The notes under the pieces were generated by a model. It was given only the letters and a program-made list of their open reading frames with translations, searched no databases and had not been told where the DNA came from. Positions 1 to 7,691 of a DNA stretch of 64,000 bases are shown here, piece after piece. The DNA is from Opitutaceae bacterium (GTDB taxonomy: Bacteria > Verrucomicrobiota > Verrucomicrobiia > Opitutales > Opitutaceae), in the NCBI GenBank assembly GCA_028284385.1, contig JANQRT010000054.1:101344-165343 (forward strand). The letters run 5' to 3'. Position 1 is the first letter of the stretch. Each line of letters starts with the position of its first letter. The translations under genes and the position numbers were made by a program.

Positions 1-2
1 CC

Positions 3-698
3 GAGCGTCGGGCTAAAGGTGATGGGAACCTCTTCCAATCTCATATGCTGGACGCTTCCGAGCTGCCTCTGAAGGAAAACATGGCCTTGTCGCAAGAGCT
101 GTTGAAACTCTGTGCCGAGCAGGAAATCATTCTCGAAGTGGAAGCAGGCGTCGTTGGCGGTGAGGAGGATGGTGTCGATCATTCCGATCAGCCTGCTGAT
201 AAGCTTTATACTACGCCTGAAGACATGGTGGAGGTCTATGAGTCGCTCAATGGGCTGGGTCGCTACATGTTTGCCGCGACCTTCGGCAACGTCCATGGCT
301 CCTATAAGCCAGGCGCCGTCAAGCTACGTCCGGACATTCTGAAAAAAGGACAGGATGCTGTCATTGAAAAATACGGACAAGACGCTGAATTCGATCTCGT
401 TTTCCATGGCGGTTCCGGTTCCGAGCTCAGCGATATCCGCGAGACGCTGGATTATGGGGTAATCAAAATGAATATCGATACCGATACCCAGTACGCCTTT
501 ACTCGTCCGGTCGTCGACCACGTTATGAAAAACTACGATGGCGTGCTCAAGATCGATGGCGAGATTGGCAACAAGAAGACCTACGATCCACGGTCCTACC
601 TTAAGTCTGCCGAGCAAAACATGTGCGACCGCATGAAAGTGGCCTGTGAAGACTTGCTCTCGACCGGCAAGTCCATCTACGGTAAAGTCGCCGTTTAG
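3..698 (+). CDS. fbaA: Fructose-bisphosphate aldolase, class II (3' part; start lies before the window)
   Basis: Cleaves fructose 1,6-bisphosphate to glyceraldehyde 3-phosphate and dihydroxyacetone phosphate in cytosolic glycolysis/gluconeogenesis using a metal ion. The frame is open from base 3, and the ATG at 45 is an internal Met of the conserved FQSHMLD block, so the gene is cut by the window edge. Visible family signatures are the SHM metal ligand, GGEEDGVD, FGNVHG (second His ligand), VFHGGSGS (third His ligand and phosphate loop) and NIDTDTQ near the C-terminus. These match the E. coli FbaA subtype (class IIA) rather than the shorter class IIB enzymes. The end matches the normal family C-terminus. 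A strong terminator follows at 727-757, so it is the last gene of its transcript. Confidence 0.95.
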   Translation, partial: ERRAKGDGNLFQSHMLDASELPLKENMALSQELLKLCAEQEIILEVEAGVVGGEEDGVDHSDQPADKLYTTPEDMVEVYESLNGLGRYMFAATFGNVHGSYKPGAVKLRPDILKKGQDAVIEKYGQDAEFDLVFHGGSGSELSDIRETLDYGVIKMNIDTDTQYAFTRPVVDHVMKNYDGVLKIDGEIGNKKTYDPRSYLKSAEQNMCDRMKVACEDLLSTGKSIYGKVAV

Positions 699-726
699 TC
701 TGTAGCGAAGATTTAACTACTTTACT

Positions 727-757
727 AAAAGACCGGCTGAATGGCCGGTCTTTTTTT
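727..757 (+). terminator. Rho-independent terminator after the aldolase gene
   Basis: An inverted repeat AAAGACCGGC / GCCGGTCTTT with a short TGAAT loop is followed directly by a run of seven T. It starts about 30 bases after the aldolase stop codon and has the classical intrinsic terminator shape on the plus strand. The A-rich 5' side could also let it work weakly for the minus-strand gene ending at 772. Confidence 0.9.
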
Positions 758-771
758 ATGCGCGAATCGAA

Positions 772-1143
772 TCAGTTTTCGTGATCCGGTTCAAAAATCT
801 CAATTTCACTATCATTATAGTGAAATTCAACGTTATCGCCATATTTCAAATTCTCAATAAAGGGCATTAAGGTCTCTATAGTTGATTCCGATTTTCGATG
901 CCCAATTTTGGTTTCCAAGCGAGGATAGTATATCAAGCCATTATAGTCTCGATCCCTAAATCTGATGATACATTTGGAAAAAGAAAAATCCTCTGGCGGA
1001 AACCCCTCTGCCCAATGTATTTCTTTGAATGTATACTGAGGGTTAAAAAGTTTAAATTTTTTTGGGCTGATTGAGAGGTTAATAGTCCCTGAATGATATA
1101 TAGATATATCTAGCCCATTCCTTAAAAAGTGGGGAGCCTGCAT
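772..1143 (-). CDS. Hypothetical protein, 123 aa, AT-rich orphan
   Basis: I do not recognise a family. The product has no signal peptide or membrane segment and is rich in Phe, Tyr, Ile and charged residues, with repeated aromatic/charged patterns suggesting a small beta-rich fold. The ATG is preceded by a GGGAG at a spacing of 8 bases, a better ribosome site than most genes here, which supports the start. Codon use is strongly A/T biased compared with the roughly 50% GC of the flanking aldolase and HxlR genes, a possible sign of recent acquisition. It is convergent with the aldolase gene and ends just after the terminator there. Function cannot be inferred. Confidence 0.6.
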   Translation of the reverse strand: MQAPHFLRNGLDISIYHSGTINLSISPKKFKLFNPQYTFKEIHWAEGFPPEDFSFSKCIIRFRDRDYNGLIYYPRLETKIGHRKSESTIETLMPFIENLKYGDNVEFHYNDSEIEIFEPDHEN

Positions 1144-1282
1144 TTCGATGCTCCCTGACTTAAATGGGTTATTCTCGCTTTTGCCTGGAGCTACTCGATG
1201 CCCCTCGACAACCAGTGCGGTAGTGGATTTTAGACTTTTAAATTTCTGAATGGGGGAATTTGGTTTTTTCGCGACGGTTCGG

Positions 1283-1639
1283 TTATTGGCTGCTTTTTAT
1301 TCCAATCCTTGTCCCCTTCACATTCTGCATGCCCCAGTAGGCGACGCTCTTCATGATTTTGACCAGCTCTTCGCCGCGCTCGGTGAGCTGGTAGCTTTTG
1401 CGCTTGGAGCTCTCGGAGAGGGGCGTTTTTTCGATTACTCTATGAGTTAAGAGTCGCTCCAGTCTCTCAGAGAGAATGTTGGTGGGGATCTTTTCCGAGG
1501 AATCGACAAAGTCTTTGAAACGGGTTTTCCCCAAATATAAATCTCGGATGATGAGCAGAGTCCACTTGTCACCCATGATGTCGAGGGAGCAGGCTACTGG
1601 GCAGTCCGAGCGTTTCTTCTTTAAAACGACAGGCTTCAT
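1283..1639 (-). CDS. HxlR-family winged-helix transcriptional regulator
   Basis: 118 aa, the normal size for HxlR/YodB/HypR regulators. It carries the family opening CPVACSLDIMGDKWTLLIIRDL (first Cys at residue 13), then the recognition segment with LSERLERL and a beta-wing rich in Lys/Ser (SSKRKSYQLTERG). HxlR proteins bind DNA as dimers and many sense electrophiles or oxidants through the conserved N-terminal Cys, present here as C13 (with C17 nearby), so redox sensing is plausible but not shown. The ATG at 1639 is followed by MKPVVLKKK. An inverted repeat of the type these regulators bind lies 20-44 bases upstream (1659-1683), suggesting autoregulation. No divergent target gene is adjacent. 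Confidence 0.9.
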   Translation of the reverse strand: MKPVVLKKKRSDCPVACSLDIMGDKWTLLIIRDLYLGKTRFKDFVDSSEKIPTNILSERLERLLTHRVIEKTPLSESSKRKSYQLTERGEELVKIMKSVAYWGMQNVKGTRIGIKSSQ

Positions 1640-1658
1640 GGAGGCGAATCAGTTTTAT

Positions 1659-1698
1659 GAATACTTGTGTTTTGAAAGTATTCAAGAGATAAGTATCC
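1659..1698 (-). promoter_or_regulatory. Candidate HxlR operator
   Basis: GAATACTT (1659-1666) and AAGTATTC (1676-1683) form a perfect 8-base inverted repeat with a 9-base spacer. A third, imperfect half site AAGTATCC lies at 1691-1698. TACT...AGTA half sites with this spacing are typical of the HxlR/YodB family. The site lies between the HxlR start codon and its likely promoter region, which is AT-rich to about 1780. Confidence 0.5.
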
Positions 1699-1788
1699 TA
1701 AATAGAAAATTTTATTTTCCTCGGATGTAGAAAGGTCTGCTCAGATTTCTAATTTTTCTCAGCAACCTTTGGGCGAGGTATTCTTATT

Positions 1789-2529
1789 TCAATCCCTTGG
1801 TCCCTCGAGTTCGACGATCATCACTGGATGGCTGATGCCTTTATAGTTGACCTGGGTACGTTTGGCGGTGGTGGTTTTCGTTTTCTCCAAGCCGCTTAGC
1901 GTTCTCTGATCGATAGCCAATCCGCTCTCGGTGTTTTCGCCCGCCCATTCCGAATTGAGTAAAGCGATGCTCACAGCTTCGCCAATGATATCAGGATGAG
2001 CATAGTCGGGATGGCCAATGGTGCCGAAATAGATCTCGCCCGAACTCATCCCGAGTTTCAGAGGTTCGTTGATGAGTTTGCTCGCGTTGAGGGCTGCGCT
2101 GACGCCGCGATCCTGATTTTGACTGCCGGAGAAAAAGCAAAGGATGCCTGCCCCTCTGGTTTTAATAGGGATGCCGCCGAAACGTAGTACGCACTCGGTA
2201 ACTTGATAGCAGATGCTGTTGGTCCAGTTGGCGAAGTCGCGAGGTTCGAGCTGTTCAGATTTCTTCCTCGCCGCTCGAGCGCGAACATCCATGACCGTTA
2301 CCTCGATAACATCCTTGTCCACACTGTGGCAGCCGAGCAGCCATTCGATGGATACGCCGAGAAGCTGGGAAAGGGCGGGCAGGCTGCTGATGTCTGGAGC
2401 GTTTTCGCCACGTTCCCATTTGGATACCGCCTGAGGACTTATCTGAACGGCGTTGGCCACGTCAGTTTGAGTGAGGCCGCACTTCTTGCGACGGTCGCGG
2501 ATTCGATCTCCCAGGTCCTGTAGGTTCAT
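1789..2529 (-). CDS. XRE-type HTH regulator fused to a degenerate class III nucleotidyl-cyclase domain
   Basis: 246 aa from the ATG at 2529 (an upstream TTG at 2670 would add 47 residues encoded by a repeat-like sequence and is rejected). Residues 6-62 are a clear Cro/C1 HTH (LTQTDVANAVQISPQAVSKWERGE). Residues 76-242 align with class III adenylate/guanylate cyclases: VTVMDVRA (first metal Asp, D81), FGGIPIKTRGAG, a predicted alpha segment, then LGMSSGEIYFGTIG and IIGEAVSIALLN. The second metal Asp is lost (GDG to GAG, A127), and the Asn and Arg of the NxxxR catalytic motif are Ser and Leu. I infer a non-catalytic nucleotide- or protein-sensing domain controlling DNA binding. It follows the PLD gene on the same strand after 183 bases. 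Confidence 0.85.
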   Translation of the reverse strand: MNLQDLGDRIRDRRKKCGLTQTDVANAVQISPQAVSKWERGENAPDISSLPALSQLLGVSIEWLLGCHSVDKDVIEVTVMDVRARAARKKSEQLEPRDFANWTNSICYQVTECVLRFGGIPIKTRGAGILCFFSGSQNQDRGVSAALNASKLINEPLKLGMSSGEIYFGTIGHPDYAHPDIIGEAVSIALLNSEWAGENTESGLAIDQRTLSGLEKTKTTTAKRTQVNYKGISHPVMIVELEGPRD

Positions 2530-2630
2530 TGCTTGCGTAATTAAAGTCAGTGGCGGTTCGATTTGAAAGGCAATTGATCCTAAACCATTCAAATAAAGCC
2601 GACTATGATGATTGTGTTGTTTTTGCGCAA

Positions 2631-2680
2631 TGGGAGGTTGTCCTCCTTCGCCAAGGCTACGGCGTGACAAGTGCCAGGGG
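2631..2680. repeat. Putative intergenic repeat with SLGEGG-type sequence
   Basis: The stretch reading, on the minus strand, CGCCGTAGCCTTGGCGAAGG and onward gives the spurious peptide RRSLGEGG. I recall similar sequence as a dispersed intergenic repeat in several bacterial genomes, but no second copy was found in this window, so repeat status is inference. It lies upstream of the XRE-cyclase gene and explains the apparent N-terminal extension of that reading frame. Confidence 0.3.
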
Positions 2681-2712
2681 ACTAAACATCAATAGGCGGG
2701 TCAATGAGATGC

Positions 2713-3243
2713 CTATCCAATCAGTTCATGGTAGGTCACGCAATGGGCTTTGCGTTGGCAGGTGTGGCAGGGCTCGCCGATCCAGAGGGCGTCGAATTGA
2801 TTCATCAGCTCGTTTACCATTTTCGGGTCGTCGGTAAAGATCCCGGTTTCGAAGTTGCGCCTATCCTTATTCTTGGCTCCCATTCCAGCTCCGGTAAGAT
2901 TGGCGCTTCCGGTGTAGGCCACCTTCCCATCGACGACCACCATTTTGAAATGGGCCCGAGGGCAGAGAATCATTTCCAGTCCTGTTAGAAGATTAGGAAA
3001 GCGATCGAAATCGGTCCGAAAGGCGGGGCCAGGCTCCTTTGCGTGTATCAGACGAACCGATACGCCATCGTCAATGAGGTTGGAAAAAACTTCCAGCAAG
3101 GGGATCATTCTTCGTCCCTTTTTGACGTGCAGATCCTTGAGGTCGGCCGTAGCGATCCACAGAAAATCCTCGCAGTCGTTTATCGCCCCCAGAATGACCT
3201 TCTGGTAGATGGCTTCGTTGGCGATGATTTCCGTGGAGGGCAT
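2713..3243 (-). CDS. Phospholipase D-like (single HKD motif) protein with Cys-rich tail
   Basis: 176 aa, probably a cytosolic phosphodiesterase or nuclease of the Nuc/PLDc_2 type that would form its active site as a dimer. The HKD motif is H98-x-K100-x4-D105 followed by G112-S113-A-N115, all key residues present. Before it lie a start block (AIYQKVILGAINDCEDFLWIATADL) and a Val/Arg-rich strand typical of the PLD fold. The C-terminus has a CHTCQRKAHC cluster (C159, C162, C168) after WIGEP, possibly a partial zinc site; short PLD nucleases do not usually have this. There is no signal peptide, unlike secreted Nuc endonucleases. Substrate unknown (DNA, RNA or phospholipid). Confidence 0.85.
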   Translation of the reverse strand: MPSTEIIANEAIYQKVILGAINDCEDFLWIATADLKDLHVKKGRRMIPLLEVFSNLIDDGVSVRLIHAKEPGPAFRTDFDRFPNLLTGLEMILCPRAHFKMVVVDGKVAYTGSANLTGAGMGAKNKDRRNFETGIFTDDPKMVNELMNQFDALWIGEPCHTCQRKAHCVTYHELIG

Positions 3244-3414
3244 TACACTGAGAGTCTATCGCCGATTCGATTGGGTCAACGCTCACTTCATTCGCTTGAT
3301 GCTGCTAGGCGGCAGGATGGCTTTTGCCAGCATCAAAGAGCAGGTCCTGCTATTCATTTTTCAGGAAGAATATCCTGCTCTCGCGAAGCGTCGGCTCGGG
3401 ATAATCACATTAAT

Positions 3415-3440
3415 TATCAAAATATCATGATATATTGATA
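3415..3440. promoter_or_regulatory. 26-bp near-perfect palindrome upstream of metE (candidate operator)
   Basis: The sequence is an inverted repeat in which 12 of 13 base pairs match, centred on CATG (3426-3429), with outer arms TATCAA and TTGATA. It ends 43 bases before the metE ATG, where a repressor or activator site would act. The block is very AT-rich compared with the surroundings. Which factor binds cannot be read from the sequence; regulators of methionine genes that bind palindromes (for example SahR/SamR-type ArsR proteins, MetR) are candidates. Confidence 0.5.
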
Positions 3441-3483
3441 TAAAACTTGACCAAGACCGAATATCGCCGATAGATACCCGCTC

Positions 3484-5805
3484 ATGAATACGGAGAATGG
3501 ATTGAAATTGCATGCTCTCGGGTATCCGAGGATGGGGGAGCGACGGGAACTCAAGAGGGCCTTGGAAGCGTATTGGCGAGGCAAGCACAGTCTCCATTCT
3601 CTGCTAGAGGTCGGTAAAGAGCTGAGGCAACGAAACTGGCTCAAGCAGAAGAAGGCAGGCATTGATTGGATACCGAGCAACGACTTTAGCTTTTATGACC
3701 ACATGTTGGATACATCAGCTCTGCTTGGGAATGTACCCGCTAGATTTTCGTGGCAAGGAGGGCAGGTCGATTGGGACACCTATTTTCGCATGGCGCGAGG
3801 AACTACCTCGAAGACTCCGTCTTCGCAGACCTCTACTGATGCAGTGGCTTGCGAAATGACTAAATGGTTCGATACGAACTATCACTACATCGTACCCGAA
3901 TTCGATAAGTCTACGCGCTTTCGGCTGTCTTCGTCACATCCGTTCGATGCTTTTCAAGAGGCTCTTGAAATAGGAGTGAAGACGGTGCCCGTGCTTGTCG
4001 GTCCTATTGCTTTCCTTCGGCTGGGCAAAGCCTGCGCATCCCTTGGCGACGATTTCGACAAGCTATCACTACTAGATCCGGTGCTACGGGTTTATGAAGA
4101 GATGGTTGCGAAATTCGTCGAGCTGGGAGCCGAATGGATACGATTTGACGAGCCGATTTTCGCTCTCGATCTGACAGATGCTGAGCGTTCCGCCTTGCAA
4201 AGCGCATACAAGCGGATTCGCGCTTCTGGCAAAGGAGCTAAAATCTTTGTCGCTTCCTATTTTGGAACGTTGGGAGAGAATCTAGAAAGCTACTGTTCCT
4301 TGCCGGTCGACGCTTTGCATCTTGATCTGAGAAGAGCTCCTGAAGATTTGGAGCCTGCTTTGTCCTGCCTTGATAATGACAAGAGCCTATCGCTTGGAAT
4401 TATCGATGGGCGAAATGTCTGGAAAACCGAATACGATAGGGTCTTCCCATTGATCGAGCTGGCTAGCGAAGCTTTGGGAAGCGAAAGAGTGATACTTTCC
4501 ACTTCCTGCTCGCTCCTGCATTCGCCCGTGACCTTGCAAAATGAGAGCCAACTGGGTGGTGATTTGAGAGAGTGGTTAGCGTTTGCTGACGAGAAGCTTG
4601 GTGAATTATGCGATTTGCGAAAAATCGCTCTGCGCGCTCCGGGCTCCGATCGGCTTTTGAGTGAAAACGCGGCGATCTTCGAGAAACGCCGCTCCCACCC
4701 CTCGGTTATTAATCCTTCTTTGAGGGATCGTCTAAGCAATTTGGAGTCTGACGATTTTCGACGAACCGAGGCTTACGAGGAAAGGCGTCAAGCCCAGAAG
4801 TCTTTGGACTTGCCATATTTCCCTACCACAACAATCGGATCTTTCCCTCAAACCGCCCAAACCCGATCAATCCGACGTCGCTTCAAGCAGGGCGATGTAT
4901 CCGAATCTGAATACGAGCGCTACTTGAAGGAAGAGATTCAAAACTGTGTGGAACTGCAGGAGAAAATTGGACTCGATGTCTTGGTTCATGGCGAGTTCGA
5001 GCGTAACGATATGGTGGAGTACTTCGGTGAACAGCTCGACGGGTTCGCCTTTACTGAAAACGGCTGGGTGCAGAGCTACGGATCGCGCTGCGTTAAGCCG
5101 CCTCTGATTTACGGCGACGTTTCACGACCCAGGTCGATGACGGTTGATTGGGCGGTCTATTCGCAAAGCCTGACCGATCGTAAAATGAAAGGCATGTTGA
5201 CCGGTCCCGTCACGATTCTGCAATGGAGTTTCGCGCGAGACGACCTCGAACGCGTACAGATCGCTTATCAGATTGGCTTAGCGATCCGCGATGAAGCGAG
5301 CGATCTCGAGGCGGCAGGCATCTCGATCATTCAAATCGATGAACCTGCTTTTCGTGAGGGGCTCCCCCTGCGGCAAGCCGATTGGAACGACTACCTCGAG
5401 TGGTCGACCAGGGCCTTTCGTTTATCATCCAGTAGCGTAAAAGCGGATACGCAAATCCATACGCACATGTGCTACTCGGAATTCAATGATATTATCGATT
5501 CCATTGCAGCGATGGATGCCGATGTGATCACTATCGAGACGGCTCGTTCCAATATGGAGCTTTTAAAGGCGTTTTCCGATTTCGATTATCCCAACGAGAT
5601 AGGACCAGGGGTTTATGACATTCATTCGCCTCGCGTTCCGACCACCGGCGAAATGGTGCGGCTTATACAGCAAGCTGCTCGTAGCATTCCGAAGGATCGT
5701 CTTTGGATTAATCCGGATTGCGGACTGAAAACGCGTGACTGGCCTGAGGTGGAGTCATCTCTACGGCGTATGACAGCCGCTGCTGAGATGCTTAGGGGCG
5801 ACTGA
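3484..5805 (+). CDS. metE: Cobalamin-independent methionine synthase (5-methyltetrahydropteroyltriglutamate-homocysteine methyltransferase)
   Basis: Transfers the methyl group of 5-methyltetrahydropteroyltriglutamate to homocysteine, the last step of methionine synthesis, in the cytosol. At 773 aa it is a little longer than E. coli MetE (753). The N-terminal barrel begins LHALGYPRMGERRELK, and the C-terminal barrel begins PYFPTTTIGSFPQT. Zinc ligands are all present: H661 and C663 in THMCYSEF, E685 in ETARS, C746 in NPDCGLKTR. The IDEPAFREG block for substrate binding is intact. It is a single gene with its own upstream palindrome (3415-3440). No methylenetetrahydrofolate reductase is adjacent. 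Confidence 0.97.
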   Translation: MNTENGLKLHALGYPRMGERRELKRALEAYWRGKHSLHSLLEVGKELRQRNWLKQKKAGIDWIPSNDFSFYDHMLDTSALLGNVPARFSWQGGQVDWDTYFRMARGTTSKTPSSQTSTDAVACEMTKWFDTNYHYIVPEFDKSTRFRLSSSHPFDAFQEALEIGVKTVPVLVGPIAFLRLGKACASLGDDFDKLSLLDPVLRVYEEMVAKFVELGAEWIRFDEPIFALDLTDAERSALQSAYKRIRASGKGAKIFVASYFGTLGENLESYCSLPVDALHLDLRRAPEDLEPALSCLDNDKSLSLGIIDGRNVWKTEYDRVFPLIELASEALGSERVILSTSCSLLHSPVTLQNESQLGGDLREWLAFADEKLGELCDLRKIALRAPGSDRLLSENAAIFEKRRSHPSVINPSLRDRLSNLESDDFRRTEAYEERRQAQKSLDLPYFPTTTIGSFPQTAQTRSIRRRFKQGDVSESEYERYLKEEIQNCVELQEKIGLDVLVHGEFERNDMVEYFGEQLDGFAFTENGWVQSYGSRCVKPPLIYGDVSRPRSMTVDWAVYSQSLTDRKMKGMLTGPVTILQWSFARDDLERVQIAYQIGLAIRDEASDLEAAGISIIQIDEPAFREGLPLRQADWNDYLEWSTRAFRLSSSSVKADTQIHTHMCYSEFNDIIDSIAAMDADVITIETARSNMELLKAFSDFDYPNEIGPGVYDIHSPRVPTTGEMVRLIQQAARSIPKDRLWINPDCGLKTRDWPEVESSLRRMTAAAEMLRGD

Positions 5806-5910
5806 AATTTCCCTAGCGTCAATGTCTCTGTAGCGACTGAAAACGAGAATTTTCGCTTTGTCGAAAAATTCGGTAGCCATTCGCCTGATTGAGCTTATGA
5901 AAGGCGAGAT

Positions 5911-6789
5911 ATGTCTAAAGAACGTATCGCATTCATTGGTATTGGCGTAATGGGTCGTAGCATGGCTGGCCATCTCCTCGACGCTGGTTATCCACTTTCT
6001 GTATACAATCGGACTAAGTCGAAAACGGACGATCTGGTAGCTAGGGGAGCCGAGTGGAAGGATTCTCCCTCGGAAGCGGCGGCGGATGCGGACGTGGTGA
6101 TAACGATTGTGGGATTCCCTAAGGATGTAGAGGAAACCTATTTTGGAGAAAGCGGTATTTTCAAAACAATACAGTCGGGAGCCTTGGTGATCGACATGAC
6201 CACTTCCAGTCCATTGCTGGCCAAAAGAATTGCCGAAGAAGGTGCCAAGCAAGGCGTTACCTCGCTAGACGCTCCTGTTTCTGGAGGCGACCTTGGAGCC
6301 CGCGAAGCTAGACTTTCGATCATGATTGGAGGGGAGAAATCCGCCTTCGAGCGAGCCAAGCCAATCTTTGAAATCATGGGAAAAAACATCCAGCTTCAAG
6401 GCCCTGCAGGCTCAGGCCAACATACCAAAATGTGTAACCAGATTGCTATTGCAGGCGGTATGGTCGCGATTGGCGAAGCCTTAGCCTATGCAAAGAAGTC
6501 CGGGCTCGATCCCAAACAAGTTCTGGCAAGCATTGAGACAGGAGCTGCGGGAAGCTGGTCGCTTACCAATCTAGCTCCGCGCGCTTTGGACGACAACTAT
6601 GCGCCTGGATTTTTTGTCAAGCACTTCATCAAGGATATGGGCATTGCTATCGAGTCCGCGGAAGAAATGGGACTCAAGCTTCCTGGACTATCCCTGGCCA
6701 AAAGTCTTTACGATCGTCTCGCTGCCGATGGAGGAGCGGATGACGGAACCCATGCTCTTTTCCGCTTCTATTTCGAAGGCAAGCAGTGA
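5911..6789 (+). CDS. NAD(P)-dependent beta-hydroxyacid dehydrogenase (3-hydroxyisobutyrate dehydrogenase / tartronate semialdehyde reductase family)
   Basis: 292 aa, the usual length for the family. The N-terminal Rossmann motif GIGVMGRSMAG (residues 10-20) binds the dinucleotide, followed by NRT, which often goes with NADP preference. The substrate motif APVSGG is at 121-126 and the catalytic Lys is K173 in GSGQHTKMCNQ. The all-alpha C-terminal domain contains FFVKHFIKDMGIA, a typical block. The exact substrate (3-hydroxyisobutyrate, tartronate semialdehyde, succinic semialdehyde) cannot be told from sequence. It is downstream of metE by 105 bases and convergent with the arsenic operon. Confidence 0.9.
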   Translation: MSKERIAFIGIGVMGRSMAGHLLDAGYPLSVYNRTKSKTDDLVARGAEWKDSPSEAAADADVVITIVGFPKDVEETYFGESGIFKTIQSGALVIDMTTSSPLLAKRIAEEGAKQGVTSLDAPVSGGDLGAREARLSIMIGGEKSAFERAKPIFEIMGKNIQLQGPAGSGQHTKMCNQIAIAGGMVAIGEALAYAKKSGLDPKQVLASIETGAAGSWSLTNLAPRALDDNYAPGFFVKHFIKDMGIAIESAEEMGLKLPGLSLAKSLYDRLAADGGADDGTHALFRFYFEGKQ

Positions 6790-6794
6790 GTTGG

Positions 6795-6868
6795 GTGTTA
6801 GGAATTTAGGTATTTGGTTCGATGCTTCATCTAAAACCTTAAACCTAAACCTAGTACCTAAAACCTAT
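6795..6868. repeat. TAGGT/ACCTA inverted-repeat element between convergent genes
   Basis: The left side has TTAGGAATTTAGGTA and the right side CCTAAACCTAGTACCTAAAAC. They can pair as an imperfect stem (TAGG..TTAGGTA against TACCTAA..CCTA), and the right side also contains short tandem AAACCTA units. It lies exactly between the dehydrogenase stop and the aquaporin stop, so it may act as a bidirectional terminator or be a degenerate repeat. No clean T-run follows on either strand except CTACTTTTTG at its right end. Confidence 0.35.
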
Positions 6869-7678
6869 CTACTTTTTGTATCCGTCTTTCAGTAGCAGGG
6901 TATAGAATAGCCCGCCGAGCAAGGCTCCGGCGATTGGGGCTAGAATATAGACGGTTAGCCAGCCCATTCCATTAAAGGAGAAGGGTAGCGATTCCCAGCC
7001 AGCGAGACTGGAAAAGAGGCGAGGGGCGAAGTCGCGAGCCGGATTAAAACCTCCCATCGAAATAGGAGCCAAAAGGGAGATTAGCACAGTGAGAGTCATG
7101 CCAATGGTCCACGGAGCGAATCTGGCAGGCACGTTGTTGTTGCTCTTGTCGGTTATTGAAAAAATGGCCAAAGCTAGGAGGGCTGTTCCGACGAATTCCG
7201 CTAGAAAGGCATGCACTGCGGTTATCGATTGTCGGATCGTTTCGGATACCGGCTTCCCTCCGGGATTAGGGTAGTATTCGCCGAAAAGCATGGCGCTGGC
7301 TTCGCTGCCTGCGGAGCCTCGTTCCAAACCAAGCTCTTGTTCGAATAATGAAATCGCTCCCCCGTAGATAGCGTAGATTAAAGCCGCCGCGGCGAATGCC
7401 CCCAACATTTGAATACCGATGTAGCCTAGTGCTCTACTCCACTTGAACCGAGTAAAGGTCGCCATGGCGATGGTGATGGCTGGATTGAGGTGAGCTCCAC
7501 TCAAGGGACCGGTCATTTTAATGGCTAAGGCGAGTCCCATACCCCATACGATAGCTACTTGAAACAGACCCACTTGGGCGCCAAGGGTCACTGCGGTTGC
7601 CACGCTTCCGCAGCCGAAAAAAACGAGTAGAAAAGTCCCCAGGCCTTCTCCGACTATCCAGTTCAAAGTTTTATTCAT
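6869..7678 (-). CDS. Aquaporin/glycerol facilitator family channel, AqpS-like (arsenite exit)
   Basis: 269 aa MIP-family channel with six predicted membrane segments and two half-helix motifs: NPA at 65-67 (SGAHLNPAITIA) and NPA at 212-214 followed by R215-D216 (FNPARDFAP). The Asp after the Arg is the aquaglyceroporin signature, meaning a wider pore that passes glycerol and undissociated As(OH)3. It is the third gene of an arsR-arsC-channel operon, 13 bases after arsC. In Sinorhizobium meliloti the same combination (AqpS with ArsC) gives arsenate resistance by letting arsenite run out down its gradient, so I infer that role. No ArsB or Acr3 pump is present here. Confidence 0.9.
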   Translation of the reverse strand: MNKTLNWIVGEGLGTFLLVFFGCGSVATAVTLGAQVGLFQVAIVWGMGLALAIKMTGPLSGAHLNPAITIAMATFTRFKWSRALGYIGIQMLGAFAAAALIYAIYGGAISLFEQELGLERGSAGSEASAMLFGEYYPNPGGKPVSETIRQSITAVHAFLAEFVGTALLALAIFSITDKSNNNVPARFAPWTIGMTLTVLISLLAPISMGGFNPARDFAPRLFSSLAGWESLPFSFNGMGWLTVYILAPIAGALLGGLFYTLLLKDGYKK

Positions 7679-7691
7679 CTAAATCTTTGGC

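Noticed and set aside
2530..2670. N-terminal extension of the HTH-cyclase protein from a TTG at 2670
   Set aside because: The extra 47 residues come from a repeat-like non-coding sequence; the HTH starts naturally at the ATG 2529.
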